Source: Paraburkholderia podalyriae
GTDB taxonomy: Bacteria > Pseudomonadota > Gammaproteobacteria > Burkholderiales > Burkholderiaceae
Direction: 5' to 3'
Assembly: GCF_014397785.1 (NCBI RefSeq)
Contig: NZ_VZQQ01000026.1
Span: forward strand, 30,463 to 94,462
Length of the DNA stretch: 64,000 nucleotides
Shown here: piece after piece, positions 54,397 through 63,165 of the stretch
Layout of the letters: the number at the start of each line of letters is the position of its first letter
How positions within the stretch are numbered: position 1 is the first letter of the stretch
Program-made: the position numbers and the translations under genes
The notes under the pieces: generated by a model
Database searches by the model: none
What the model saw: only the letters and a program-made list of their open reading frames with translations
What the model was told of the DNA's origin: nothing

Positions 54397-55758
54397 TTGG
54401 AAAAGTCAGCAGTTCCCCCCGTCGCCCCTGAAGATTGGGTCGCCCGCAGTCTGCGCGCGGTGTGGCATCCGTGCACGCAGATGAAGCACCACGAACGTCT
54501 GCCGCTGATCCCCGTCGCTCGCGGTCAAGGCGCATGGTTGTTCGATCGCGCGGGTCATCGCTATCTCGACGCGATCAGCTCGTGGTGGGTCAATCTGTTC
54601 GGTCACGCGAACCCGCGCATCAACGCGGCGCTGAAAGACCAGCTCGACACGCTCGAACACACGATGCTCGCCGGCTGCACGCACGAGCCCGCCGTCGAAC
54701 TCGCGGAACGTCTGCACGCATTGACCGGCAACACGCTCGGCCACGCGTTCTTCGCCTCGGATGGCGCGTCCGCCGTCGAGATCGCGCTGAAGATGAGCTT
54801 TCACAGCTGGCGCAACCGGGGCTACGCGGACAAACAGGAATTCGTCTGTATCGCCAACAGCTACCACGGCGAGACGATCGGCGCGCTCGGCGTGACCGAC
54901 GTCGCACTGTTTAAGGACGCATACGACCCGCTGATTCGTCACGCGCACGTCGTCGCGTCGCCCGATGCGCGACTCGCGCAAGCGGGCGAAACCGCCGCCG
55001 ACGTCGCGCGCCGCGCGCTCGACAACGTGCGCGCGCTGTTCGAGGCGCGCGCGAACCGCATCGCCGCACTGATCGTCGAACCGCTCGTGCAATGCGCGGC
55101 CGGCATGGCGATGCACGACGCGTCGTTCGTCGCCGGATTGCGCGCGTTGTGCGACCAGTACGGCGTGCATCTGATCGCCGACGAAATCGCGGTCGGCTGC
55201 GGCCGCACCGGCACCTTCTTCGCATGCGAACAGGCGGGCGTGTGGCCCGACTTCCTGTGTCTGTCGAAAGGCATCAGCGGCGGCTATCTGCCGCTGTCGA
55301 TCGTGCTGTCGCGCGACGAGATCTTCGCGACCTTCTATCACGACGACACCGCGCGCGGCTTCCTGCACTCGCACTCGTACACCGGCAATCCGCTCGCGTG
55401 CCGCGCCGCGCTCGCGACGCTCGATCTGTTCACGAGCGACGATGTGCTCGCCGCCAACGCACGCAAATCGGCGACGCTCGCGGCCGCGCTCGCGCCGCTC
55501 GCGGAGCACGCGCACGTGCGCAATCTGCGTCAGCGCGGCACGATCTTCGCGTTCGACGCGATGATCGACGATCCCGAGCAAGCCAAAACGTTCTCGCGCC
55601 GCTTCTTCGACAACGCGCTGCAACGCGAGCTGTTGTTGCGCCCGATCGGCACCACCGTGTACCTGATGCCGCCGTACATCCTCGACGACGAAGAACTCGC
55701 GCTGCTCGCCGCACGCACGCGCGACACCTTCGGCGCCACGCTCGCGGAGGCCCGCTGA
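54397..55758 (+). CDS. bioA: Adenosylmethionine-8-amino-7-oxononanoate aminotransferase
   Basis: 453 residues. Class III aminotransferase: HPCTQMKHHERLPLIPV and DAISSWWVNLFGH (substrate region of BioA), AVGCGRTGTFFACEQAG, and the PLP-binding lysine in LSKGISGGYLPLS. It converts KAPA to DAPA, using S-adenosylmethionine as amino donor. The start codon is TTG (54397), supported by GGAG seven bases before it; no ATG is nearby. It overlaps bioF by one base (TGATG). Confidence 0.95.
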   Translation: MEKSAVPPVAPEDWVARSLRAVWHPCTQMKHHERLPLIPVARGQGAWLFDRAGHRYLDAISSWWVNLFGHANPRINAALKDQLDTLEHTMLAGCTHEPAVELAERLHALTGNTLGHAFFASDGASAVEIALKMSFHSWRNRGYADKQEFVCIANSYHGETIGALGVTDVALFKDAYDPLIRHAHVVASPDARLAQAGETAADVARRALDNVRALFEARANRIAALIVEPLVQCAAGMAMHDASFVAGLRALCDQYGVHLIADEIAVGCGRTGTFFACEQAGVWPDFLCLSKGISGGYLPLSIVLSRDEIFATFYHDDTARGFLHSHSYTGNPLACRAALATLDLFTSDDVLAANARKSATLAAALAPLAEHAHVRNLRQRGTIFAFDAMIDDPEQAKTFSRRFFDNALQRELLLRPIGTTVYLMPPYILDDEELALLAARTRDTFGATLAEAR

Positions 55759-56942
55759 TGCATCTGCTCGATACGCTCGCCGAAGGGCTCAAGGAACTCG
55801 ACGCACGAGGTCTGCGCCGACGCCGCCGCACCGCCGACACACCATGCGCCGCGCACATGACGGTCGACGGCCGTGACATCATCGGCTTCGCGAGCAACGA
55901 CTATCTGGGCCTTGCCGCGCATCCGCGATTGATCGACGCGATCGCCGAAGGCGCGCGCCTGTACGGCGCGGGCAGCGGCGGCTCGCATCTGCTCGGCGGT
56001 CATTCGCGTGCGCATGCGCAACTCGAAGACGATCTCGCCGAATTTGCCGGCGGCTTCGTCGATGATGCGCGCGCGTTGTATTTCAGCACCGGCTATATGG
56101 CGAATCTCGCGACGCTGACCGCGCTCGCGGGCCGCGGCACGACGCTGTTCTCCGATGCGCTCAATCACGCTTCGCTGATCGACGGCGCGCGGCTGTCGCG
56201 CGCGGATGTGCAGATCTATCCGCACTGCGACATGGATGCATTGAGCGCGATGCTCGAAGCGTCGGAGGCGGACGTCAAGGTGATCGTGTCCGACACGGTG
56301 TTCAGCATGGACGGCGACATCGCGCCGCTGCCGCGTTTGCTTGAACTCGCCGAGCGGCACGGCGCATGGCTGATCGTCGACGATGCGCACGGCTTCGGCG
56401 TACTGGGCCCGCAAGGCCGTGGCGCGATCGCACAAGCCGCGCTGCGCTCGCCGCATCTGATCTCGATCGGCACGCTCGGCAAGGCGGCGGGTGTCTCCGG
56501 CGCGTTCGTCGTCGCGCATGCGACCGTGATCGAATGGCTCGTGCAGCGCGCGCGTCCGTATATCTTCACGACCGCGTCGGTGCCGGCGGCCGCGCATGCG
56601 GTGTCGGCGAGTCTGCGCATCATCGGTGGCGAGGAAGGCGATGCGCGCCGCGCGCATCTCCAGCAACTGATCGAACGCACGCGCGCGATGCTGAAGGCGA
56701 CGCAGTGGTTGCCCGTCGATTCGCATACGGCCGTTCAGCCGCTGATCATCGGCGCGAACGATGCGACGCTCGACATCGCCGCGTCGCTCGATCGCGCGGG
56801 GTTGTGGGTGCCCGCGATCCGTCCGCCGACCGTGCCGACCGGCACGTCGCGCCTGCGTATCTCGCTGTCGGCCGCGCACTCGCATGCGGATCTCGACCGG
56901 CTCGAAGCCGGCCTGCAACAGGTTGGAACGCGCGCGGCATGA
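55758..56942 (+). CDS. bioF: 8-amino-7-oxononanoate synthase
   Basis: 394 residues, alpha-oxoamine synthase family. ASNDYLGLAAHPRLIDA, the glycine-rich GSGGSHLLGGHSRAH, the aspartate in VDDAHGFGVLGPQGRG and the PLP lysine in GTLGKAAGVSGAFV identify BioF, which condenses pimeloyl-ACP with alanine. It is coupled to bioA by a one-base overlap and to bioD by a four-base overlap. Confidence 0.96.
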   Translation: MHLLDTLAEGLKELDARGLRRRRRTADTPCAAHMTVDGRDIIGFASNDYLGLAAHPRLIDAIAEGARLYGAGSGGSHLLGGHSRAHAQLEDDLAEFAGGFVDDARALYFSTGYMANLATLTALAGRGTTLFSDALNHASLIDGARLSRADVQIYPHCDMDALSAMLEASEADVKVIVSDTVFSMDGDIAPLPRLLELAERHGAWLIVDDAHGFGVLGPQGRGAIAQAALRSPHLISIGTLGKAAGVSGAFVVAHATVIEWLVQRARPYIFTTASVPAAAHAVSASLRIIGGEEGDARRAHLQQLIERTRAMLKATQWLPVDSHTAVQPLIIGANDATLDIAASLDRAGLWVPAIRPPTVPTGTSRLRISLSAAHSHADLDRLEAGLQQVGTRAA

Positions 56943-57679
56943 GCAATCTGAATAACGATGACGGCACGCTGTCGCTGTTCGTCACCGGCACCGATACGGA
57001 AATCGGCAAGACCTTCGTGTCGTCGGCGCTATTGCGCGGCTTCGTGCGCGGAGGCCTGCAGGCAGCCGCGATGAAGCCGATCGCGGCGGGCGCGTTCGAA
57101 GTGAACGGCGTGCTGCACAACGAGGACGCGGATCTGCTCGATGCCGCGTCGAGCGTGCTGCTGCCGCCCGCCATGCGCACGCCGTATCTGCTGAAGGAAC
57201 CGGCCGCGCCGCACATCGCGGCCGCGTTGGAAAACGTGTCGTTCGATCTCGAGCACATCGTTGCGTGCCACAGCCAGGCGCTGAAGCTCGCCGAGGTTGT
57301 CGTGGTCGAAGGTGTCGGCGGTTTTCGCGTGCCGTTGACCGCGACGCGGGACACCGCCGATCTCGCCGTCGCACTGAAGCTGCCGGTCGTGCTGGTGGTC
57401 GGCATGCGGCTCGGCTGCATCAGCCACGCGCTGCTGACCGCCGAAGCGATCGTCGCGCGCGGTCTCACGCTCGCGGGCTGGGTCGCGAATCGCATCGACC
57501 CGGACATGACCTTTCCCGACGAAAACATCGCGTCGATTCGCGCACATCTTGCGCAAGCGTACGACGCACCGTTGCTCGGCGTCGTGCCGCATATCAGCCC
57601 GCCGTCGCCGGAACTTGCGGCGCAACAGCTCGACATTCGACGGCTTCTGCAAACGCTGCGCCAATTGCGCGCGGCATAG
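56939..57679 (+). CDS. bioD: Dethiobiotin synthetase
   Basis: 246 residues. P-loop GTDTEIGKT (17-25), KPIAAGAFE and VVEGVGGFRVPL identify BioD, which uses ATP and CO2 to close the ureido ring of dethiobiotin. Its ATG overlaps the bioF stop (ATGA), consistent with an operon. The chain is close to the typical length of the family. It is followed 51 bases later by bioB. Confidence 0.95.
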   Translation: MSNLNNDDGTLSLFVTGTDTEIGKTFVSSALLRGFVRGGLQAAAMKPIAAGAFEVNGVLHNEDADLLDAASSVLLPPAMRTPYLLKEPAAPHIAAALENVSFDLEHIVACHSQALKLAEVVVVEGVGGFRVPLTATRDTADLAVALKLPVVLVVGMRLGCISHALLTAEAIVARGLTLAGWVANRIDPDMTFPDENIASIRAHLAQAYDAPLLGVVPHISPPSPELAAQQLDIRRLLQTLRQLRAA

Positions 57680-57730
57680 CGCTGCCCCGCAGCACCGAAC
57701 CCAATTCATCCGTTTACGAGGATCGATCAC

Positions 57731-58831
57731 ATGACAAAACTGAACATCGCAGCGGGCACCGCCGAAGCGAGCGCCGCCAACAGCAATCCGACCGCAGCCG
57801 CTACCGAAGCGAAGCCGCTCGCGCGCTGGCGCGTCGCCGATATCGTCGCGCTGTACGAACTGCCGTTCAACGACCTGCTGTTTCGCGCGCAGCAAACGCA
57901 TCGCGAGCATTTCGACGCCAATGCGGTGCAACTGTCGACGCTGCTGTCGATCAAGACCGGCGGCTGCGAAGAGGATTGCGCGTACTGTCCGCAATCGGTG
58001 CATCACGACACGGGTCTCGCGGCCGACAAGCTGATGGCCGTCGACGACGTACTCGCCGCCGCGCAGGTCGCAAAGCAGAACGGCGCGACGCGCTTCTGCA
58101 TGGGCGCCGCGTGGCGCAATCCGAAGGACCGCCACCTGGAGCCGATCAAGGACATGATCCGCGGCGTGAAGGCGATGGGCCTCGAAACCTGCGTGACGCT
58201 CGGCATGCTCGAAACACACCAGGCACAAGCACTGCGCGATGCGGGCCTCGACTACTACAACCACAATCTCGATACGTCGCCGGAGTTCTACGGCCAGATC
58301 ATTTCGACGCGCACGTACCAGGATCGGCTCGACACGCTCGAACGCGTACGCGACGCGGGCATCAACGTGTGCTGCGGCGGCATCGTCGGCATGGGCGAAT
58401 CGCGCCGCGAACGCGCGGGGCTGATCGCGCAGCTCGCGAACATGGAACCGTATCCGGAATCGGTGCCAATCAACAATCTGGTGCAGGTGCAAGGCACGCC
58501 GCTGACGGGGACCGAAGCGATCGATCCGTTCGAATTCGTGCGCACGATCGCGATTGCGCGCATCACGATGCCGCGCGCGATGGTACGTCTGTCGGCCGGC
58601 CGCGAGCAGATGGACGAGGCGTTGCAGGCGATGTGCTTCCTCGCGGGCGCGAATTCGATTTTCTACGGCGACCAGTTGTTGACCACCAGCAACCCGCAGG
58701 CGGAAGCGGATCGCAAGCTGCTCGCGCGTCTGGGGATTCACGCTGAAGCCGCGCAGCAGATGCCGGTCGAGCAGAGTGGGTGCGAGCGTGCGTGTGCTCA
58801 TGAGCATGGGGAACATGGCGTGGCGAATTGA
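57731..58831 (+). CDS. bioB: Biotin synthase
   Basis: 366 residues. Radical-SAM cluster motif C-E-E-D-C-A-Y-C (Cys79, Cys83, Cys86). The 2Fe-2S ligands are represented by the conserved region YYNHNLDTSPEFYGQI and the arginine in RLSAGREQM. It inserts sulfur into dethiobiotin. AGGA lies nine bases before the ATG. It is the last gene of bioA-F-D-B. No bioC or bioH, which start pimelate synthesis, is in this operon. Confidence 0.97.
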   Translation: MTKLNIAAGTAEASAANSNPTAAATEAKPLARWRVADIVALYELPFNDLLFRAQQTHREHFDANAVQLSTLLSIKTGGCEEDCAYCPQSVHHDTGLAADKLMAVDDVLAAAQVAKQNGATRFCMGAAWRNPKDRHLEPIKDMIRGVKAMGLETCVTLGMLETHQAQALRDAGLDYYNHNLDTSPEFYGQIISTRTYQDRLDTLERVRDAGINVCCGGIVGMGESRRERAGLIAQLANMEPYPESVPINNLVQVQGTPLTGTEAIDPFEFVRTIAIARITMPRAMVRLSAGREQMDEALQAMCFLAGANSIFYGDQLLTTSNPQAEADRKLLARLGIHAEAAQQMPVEQSGCERACAHEHGEHGVAN

Positions 58832-58986
58832 GTCGCGGAATCGCTGCGCCGCCAAGTCGCATGCGCCAGACGAGAAATCTGGTGCTTACTTCCGATCAAC
58901 AGTAACCTGATCGAACGTCCCCCCATCAGGCGCGGCGTGAAGCGGGATTCTAGCGATTGCTGCCCTCGCGCAGCGCCACACGGCGC

Positions 58987-59589
58987 TCACACAAGCGCAT
59001 GCTGCGGCCTTTCGATGGCCTCTTCGCGAAAGCGCAGCGGCGCCGCGCAATGCACGAGCGTATCGACGAAATACTTCGCACGCGGCCACGGACCGAAGCC
59101 CGCCGCCGTGTTGATATGCCCCGCGTCGCCGAGATTGACGAACGCGCTGCCGAAGCGCCGCGCGAGATCGCGCGCGTCGGCGAGCGTCATCCACGGATCG
59201 GTTTCGCTGCCGATCAGGATCGACGGCACGCCCAGCCGTCGCGCGTCGAACGGTCCCGCGAATTCGAACTTGCGCGGACTCGCCGGCGCGACGAACAGCA
59301 CGCCGACCACGTCGCTGACGAGCGCGCCTTGCTGCAACGCATGCGCAGTCGCGAGGCAGCCGAAGCTATGCGCGGCCAGCACGAACGGACCGCGTTCGCG
59401 CGCGAGCAGATCGCGTATCGACTTCGCCCATAGCGCAAGATCGGGCGCGTCCCAATTGGCCTGCTCGACGCGCAACGAGCGCGCGAACTGCCGCTCCAGC
59501 CATGTTTGCCAATGCGCGCCTTCGCTGCCGTGCAGGCCGGGAACGGTGACGAGCCGCGGCGGCCAGCTCGATCGGGTGCATGAAAGCAT
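58987..59589 (-). CDS. RBBP9/YdeN family alpha/beta hydrolase
   Basis: 200 residues, about the usual length. Features: VTVPGLHGSEGAHWQTWLE at the N-terminus, the serine nucleophile in AAHSFGCLA, the aspartate in IGSETDPWM, and the histidine in LGDAGHINTAAGFG. RBBP9/YdeN proteins are serine hydrolases of unknown physiological substrate. The start at 59589 gives MLSCTRSSW. It converges on bioB and is divergent from the GhrA-like gene. Confidence 0.88.
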   Translation of the reverse strand: MLSCTRSSWPPRLVTVPGLHGSEGAHWQTWLERQFARSLRVEQANWDAPDLALWAKSIRDLLARERGPFVLAAHSFGCLATAHALQQGALVSDVVGVLFVAPASPRKFEFAGPFDARRLGVPSILIGSETDPWMTLADARDLARRFGSAFVNLGDAGHINTAAGFGPWPRAKYFVDTLVHCAAPLRFREEAIERPQHALV

Positions 59590-59903
59590 GTGCGTGCCTC
59601 GCTGCGCAGGAAATCCGGGCAATCATTGTCCCGCTCGGTCGCGCGTCGATGAACCAAGTTTTTGTGCTTTCGTTATCGGGCGAACGAAGACATGCGCGGT
59701 GCGCGCGGGGTCGACATCCACGACGGCGTCCATCTCAACGCGCATGTCCGTGCACAAACGCGCGCGATTTGCGTCGAAAAAGTAGAATGAAGCCTATCCA
59801 GAACGGGAGGAGTCCCGATGCCGCACGCGTCGTCCCATTGCCATGGCGCGCTCCGGGTCCGCCCCGCTCATGCTCACATCGACGCCGACGCATTCCGGAC
59901 CGC
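59590..59903. other. 314-base divergent intergenic region
   Basis: It lies between the minus-strand hydrolase gene (start 59589) and the plus-strand reductase gene (start 59904). It should contain both promoters. AT-rich runs lie at about 59650-59690 and 59760-59800. No other gene, clear hexamer pair or hairpin was recognised. Confidence 0.5.
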
Positions 59904-60845
59904 ATGAAAATACTCTTCTACGCACCGCACACCGAAGCCGCCGCGTGGCTGCACGACTTCGCGCGCGCCTTGCCCGCGGCCGAGCTGCGCGAATGGCAGC
60001 CCGGCGACACCGCCCCAGCCGATTTCGCGGTGGTCTGGCGTCCGCCGCGCGAGATGCTGGCCGGCCGCAATGCGCTGCGCGCGATCTTCAATCTCGGCGC
60101 GGGCGTCGATGCGATTCTCGCGCTCGAACGCGCGCACCCAGGCACGTTGCCGCCGAAGGTGCCGCTGATTCGCCTCGAAGATACCGGCATGGGCGCGCAG
60201 ATGGCCGAATACGTGACGCATGCGGTGCTGCGCTATCTGCGCCGCTTCGACGAATATCAGATGCTGCAACACGAGCGCCGCTGGCAAGTGCTCGAGCCGC
60301 ATCAGCGCGCAACGTTCACGGTGGGCGTGCTCGGCCTCGGCGTGCTCGGCACGCAGGTCGCTCGAACGCTCGCTTCGTTTGGCCTGCCGGTGCGCGGCTA
60401 TAGCCGCGGCGCCAGGCAGATCGACGGCATCGCGACGTTCGCCGGCAATGCGCAGTTCGATAGCTTTCTCGACGGCGTGAAGGTGCTCGTCAATCTGCTG
60501 CCGCATACGCCCGACACCGAAAGCGTGCTGAACGCGCGAGCCTTCGCGAAGCTCGCGCGCGGCGCGTATCTGATCAACGTCGCGCGCGGCGCGCATCTGG
60601 TCGAAGCGGATCTGCTCGCCGCGCTCGCAAGCGGCCAGCTCGCCGCCGCGACGCTCGACGTGTTCCGCGAAGAACCCCTGCCCGCCGATCATCCGTTCTG
60701 GCGCGAGCCGCGCATCACGATCACGCCGCATACGTCGGCGCTGACGTTGCGCGAAGACAGCGTCGCGCAGGTCGCGGACAAGATCGGCGCGATGATGCGC
60801 GGTGAACAGGTGAGCGGCGCAGTGCAGCTCGAACGCGGCTATTGA
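59904..60845 (+). CDS. GhrA-like glyoxylate/hydroxypyruvate reductase
   Basis: 313 residues, D-2-hydroxyacid dehydrogenase. The NAD(P) site is GVLGLGVLGTQVA. The catalytic set is represented by INVARGAHLVEADLLAAL (Arg), EEPLPADHPFW (Glu) and TPHTSALT (His). It reduces glyoxylate or hydroxypyruvate, using NADPH in the GhrA group. The start is MKILFYAPH at 59904. No operon partner is obvious; HMG-CoA lyase lies 122 bases downstream. Confidence 0.9.
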   Translation: MKILFYAPHTEAAAWLHDFARALPAAELREWQPGDTAPADFAVVWRPPREMLAGRNALRAIFNLGAGVDAILALERAHPGTLPPKVPLIRLEDTGMGAQMAEYVTHAVLRYLRRFDEYQMLQHERRWQVLEPHQRATFTVGVLGLGVLGTQVARTLASFGLPVRGYSRGARQIDGIATFAGNAQFDSFLDGVKVLVNLLPHTPDTESVLNARAFAKLARGAYLINVARGAHLVEADLLAALASGQLAAATLDVFREEPLPADHPFWREPRITITPHTSALTLREDSVAQVADKIGAMMRGEQVSGAVQLERGY

Positions 60846-60967
60846 GTGAAGAGTGAACCCCGCGCTCGCGCGCGTCGCACGCGCGCGGGCTGAATTGAAT
60901 TGCCGCAACACGGCAACGCCCATCCTCGATGGGACAGCGATAAACCGCATCGGATCGGAGACACATC

Positions 60968-61894
60968 ATGGCCTTACCGAAGCAAGTGAAAATCGTCGAA
61001 GTGGGTCCGCGCGACGGGCTGCAGAACGAGAAGGACTTCGTGCCGACGGCGATCAAGATCGAGCTGATCAACCGACTGTCGACGGCGGGATTCCGCAACG
61101 TCGAAGCGGCGTCGTTCGTCTCGCCGAAATGGGTGCCGCAGATGGCCGACGGCGCCGACGTGATGGCTGGCATCGAGCGCCGCGCTGGCACCATCTACTC
61201 AGTGCTGACGCCGAACCTGCGCGGCTTCGAAGGCGCGCTCGCCGCGCGCGCCGACGAGATCGTGATCTTCGGCGCGGCGAGCGAGGCGTTTTCGCAGAAG
61301 AACATCAACTGCAGCATTGCGGAGAGCATCGAGCGCTTCGCGCCGGTTGCCGCAGCGGCGAAAGAACATCAGCTGCGCATTCGCGGCAGCGTGTCGTGCG
61401 CGCTCGGCTGTCCGTATCAGGGCGAGGTGCCGGTCGCGTCGGTCGTCGACGTCGTCAAGCGCTTCGCGGCGCTCGGCTGCGACGAGATCGATATCGCCGA
61501 CACGATCGGCGTCGGCACGCCCAGGCGCACCCGCGAAGTGTTCGAGGCGGTGACCCAGGTGTTTCCGCGCGAGCGCCTGTCGGGGCACTTTCACGACACC
61601 TATGGCCAGGCGCTCGCGAACATCTATGCGGCGCTGCTCGAAGGCGTCGAGATTTTTCATGCATCGGTCGCGGGGCTCGGCGGCTGTCCGTATGCGAAGG
61701 GCGCGACCGGCAACGTCGCGACCGAAGACGTGCTGTATCTGATGAACGGCCTCGGCATCGAGACCGGTATCGACCTCGCGCAAGTGGTTGAAATCGGCGA
61801 CTTCATTTCGAACGCGATCGGCCGGCCCAACGTGTCGCGCGCCGGTAAAGCGCTGCTCGCGAAGGCGCGCAGCGAAGCGAACACCTGCGCATAA
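60968..61894 (+). CDS. mvaB: Hydroxymethylglutaryl-CoA lyase
   Basis: 308 residues. GPRDGLQNEKDF (N-terminal metal/substrate region), GHFHDTYGQALAN (metal-binding His-x-His) and the signature VAGLGGCPYAKGATGN with the active-site cysteine. It splits HMG-CoA into acetyl-CoA and acetoacetate, the last step of leucine breakdown. GGAG lies seven bases before the ATG. Other leucine-degradation (liu) genes are absent, but a LiuR-like regulator lies 14.6 kb upstream. Confidence 0.95.
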   Translation: MALPKQVKIVEVGPRDGLQNEKDFVPTAIKIELINRLSTAGFRNVEAASFVSPKWVPQMADGADVMAGIERRAGTIYSVLTPNLRGFEGALAARADEIVIFGAASEAFSQKNINCSIAESIERFAPVAAAAKEHQLRIRGSVSCALGCPYQGEVPVASVVDVVKRFAALGCDEIDIADTIGVGTPRRTREVFEAVTQVFPRERLSGHFHDTYGQALANIYAALLEGVEIFHASVAGLGGCPYAKGATGNVATEDVLYLMNGLGIETGIDLAQVVEIGDFISNAIGRPNVSRAGKALLAKARSEANTCA

Positions 61895-61928
61895 CCGCAG
61901 CATCCATTTTCATTCAGGGTCCCAAACG

Positions 61929-62450
61929 ATGAACGACCTCACGTCCTTCGACTCCGACGATCTCGCCGCGCTGCCCGACTCGGCCCGCCGCGTCGCACTG
62001 CTGCTGCGCGAACGCGGTCACGCGGGGCGGATCGTGATGCTGCCGGACACCGGCAAGACTTCCGCCGAAGCGGCCGCCGGACTCGGCTGCTCGATCGCGC
62101 AGATCGCGAAGTCGATCCTGTTCCGGCGCCGCGAAGACGACGCCCCGGTGCTCGTGATCGCGAGCGGTGCGAATCGCGTCGACGAAAAGAAAGTGGCCGC
62201 GCAGGTCGGCGAGATCGGCCGCGCGGACGCGAAGTTCGTGCGCGAAAAGACCGGCTATGCGATTGGTGGCGTGTGCCCGGTCGGTCATGCGACCGAGCCC
62301 GTCACGCTGATCGATGCCGATCTGCTCGCGCTGCAGAGTCTGTGGGCCGCCGCCGGTCATCCCCATGCGGTGTTCAATCTGACCGCGCAGGAGCTGATCG
62401 CATTGACGGGCGCGCCGGTCGTTGATGTCGCGTTGCGTGAGCCGGCCTGA
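61929..62450 (+). CDS. YbaK/EbsC-type aminoacyl-tRNA editing protein
   Basis: 173 residues. The YbaK/ProX-like domain is seen in KTSAEAAAGLGCSIAQIAKSI, VIASGANRVDEKKVAAQVG and GYAIGGVCPVGHA. Family members deacylate mischarged Cys-tRNA-Pro or Ala-tRNA-Pro. This one belongs to a sub-branch without defined specificity. It lies 34 bases after the HMG-CoA lyase stop and five bases before the next gene, so it is probably part of the same transcript. Confidence 0.88.
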   Translation: MNDLTSFDSDDLAALPDSARRVALLLRERGHAGRIVMLPDTGKTSAEAAAGLGCSIAQIAKSILFRRREDDAPVLVIASGANRVDEKKVAAQVGEIGRADAKFVREKTGYAIGGVCPVGHATEPVTLIDADLLALQSLWAAAGHPHAVFNLTAQELIALTGAPVVDVALREPA

Positions 62451-62455
62451 ACACG

Positions 62456-62701
62456 ATGGCGAGCGGCAACGATTACGATGACAAGGGCGACGGCGGTTGC
62501 GTGCCGTCGCCTTGCATCAGCGTGTGCAGAATGGATGCATCGACGGGCTGGTGCGAAGGATGCCTGCGCACGATCGACGAAATCGCCGGCTGGTCGATGC
62601 TCGACGACGACGCGAAGCGCGCGGTGTGGGACGCGATCGAAGCGCGCCACGCGGAATTCATGGCGACGCGCACACCATCGACGACGAAGGACAAGCAATG
62701 A
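62456..62701 (+). CDS. DUF1289 family protein
   Basis: 81 residues. The cysteines PSPCISVCRMD and GWCEGCLRTIDEI give the C-x-x-x-C and C-x-x-C pattern of DUF1289, probably a zinc- or iron-sulfur-binding small domain of unknown function. It sits between YbaK and MaoC genes. Its stop codon overlaps the start codon of the MaoC gene (ATGA). Confidence 0.85.
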   Translation: MASGNDYDDKGDGGCVPSPCISVCRMDASTGWCEGCLRTIDEIAGWSMLDDDAKRAVWDAIEARHAEFMATRTPSTTKDKQ

Positions 62702-63165
62702 ACGCCGCGCCGCGCATCGTGACGCCCGGTGAGACGTTCAGCTCGACGCTCGAGTTGTCGGTGGATTCAATCAAATCGTTCGCGACGCTCGTCGTCGATC
62801 TGAACCCGCTGCATCACGACGAAGCGTATGCCGCGCAAAGCCGCTTTGGCGGCTTGATCGCGTCGGGCACGCAACCCACCGCGTATTTCATGGCGCTGCT
62901 CGCCACGCATTTCTCGACCTACGCGCAGCCGCTGGGTCTCGAATTCGATATCAAGCTGAAGAAGGCCGTGCACGCGCACGACACGCTGACGATCACGTGG
63001 CGCGTGCGCGACGCTCACTGGAAGCCGAGCCTGAACGGCGACCTGACCTTCCTCGAAGGCTCGGTGGTCAATCAGCGTGGGGAGCTGATGTTGACGGGCA
63101 CGTCGACGATCCTCGTGATGCCGAAGCCCGACGCAGACGCAAACGCGCACGCGAGCACGCCATGA
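62698..63165 (+). CDS. MaoC-family hydratase (hot-dog fold)
   Basis: 155 residues. The hydratase-2 motif region is VDLNPLHHDEAYAAQSRFGG, followed by LIASGTQPTAYFMALL, which is typical of single-domain MaoC/R-hydratases that hydrate enoyl-CoA to 3-hydroxyacyl-CoA. It overlaps the DUF1289 stop and the next MBL gene's start by four bases each, so three genes are tightly coupled. Exact substrate unknown. Confidence 0.9.
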   Translation: MNAAPRIVTPGETFSSTLELSVDSIKSFATLVVDLNPLHHDEAYAAQSRFGGLIASGTQPTAYFMALLATHFSTYAQPLGLEFDIKLKKAVHAHDTLTITWRVRDAHWKPSLNGDLTFLEGSVVNQRGELMLTGTSTILVMPKPDADANAHASTP

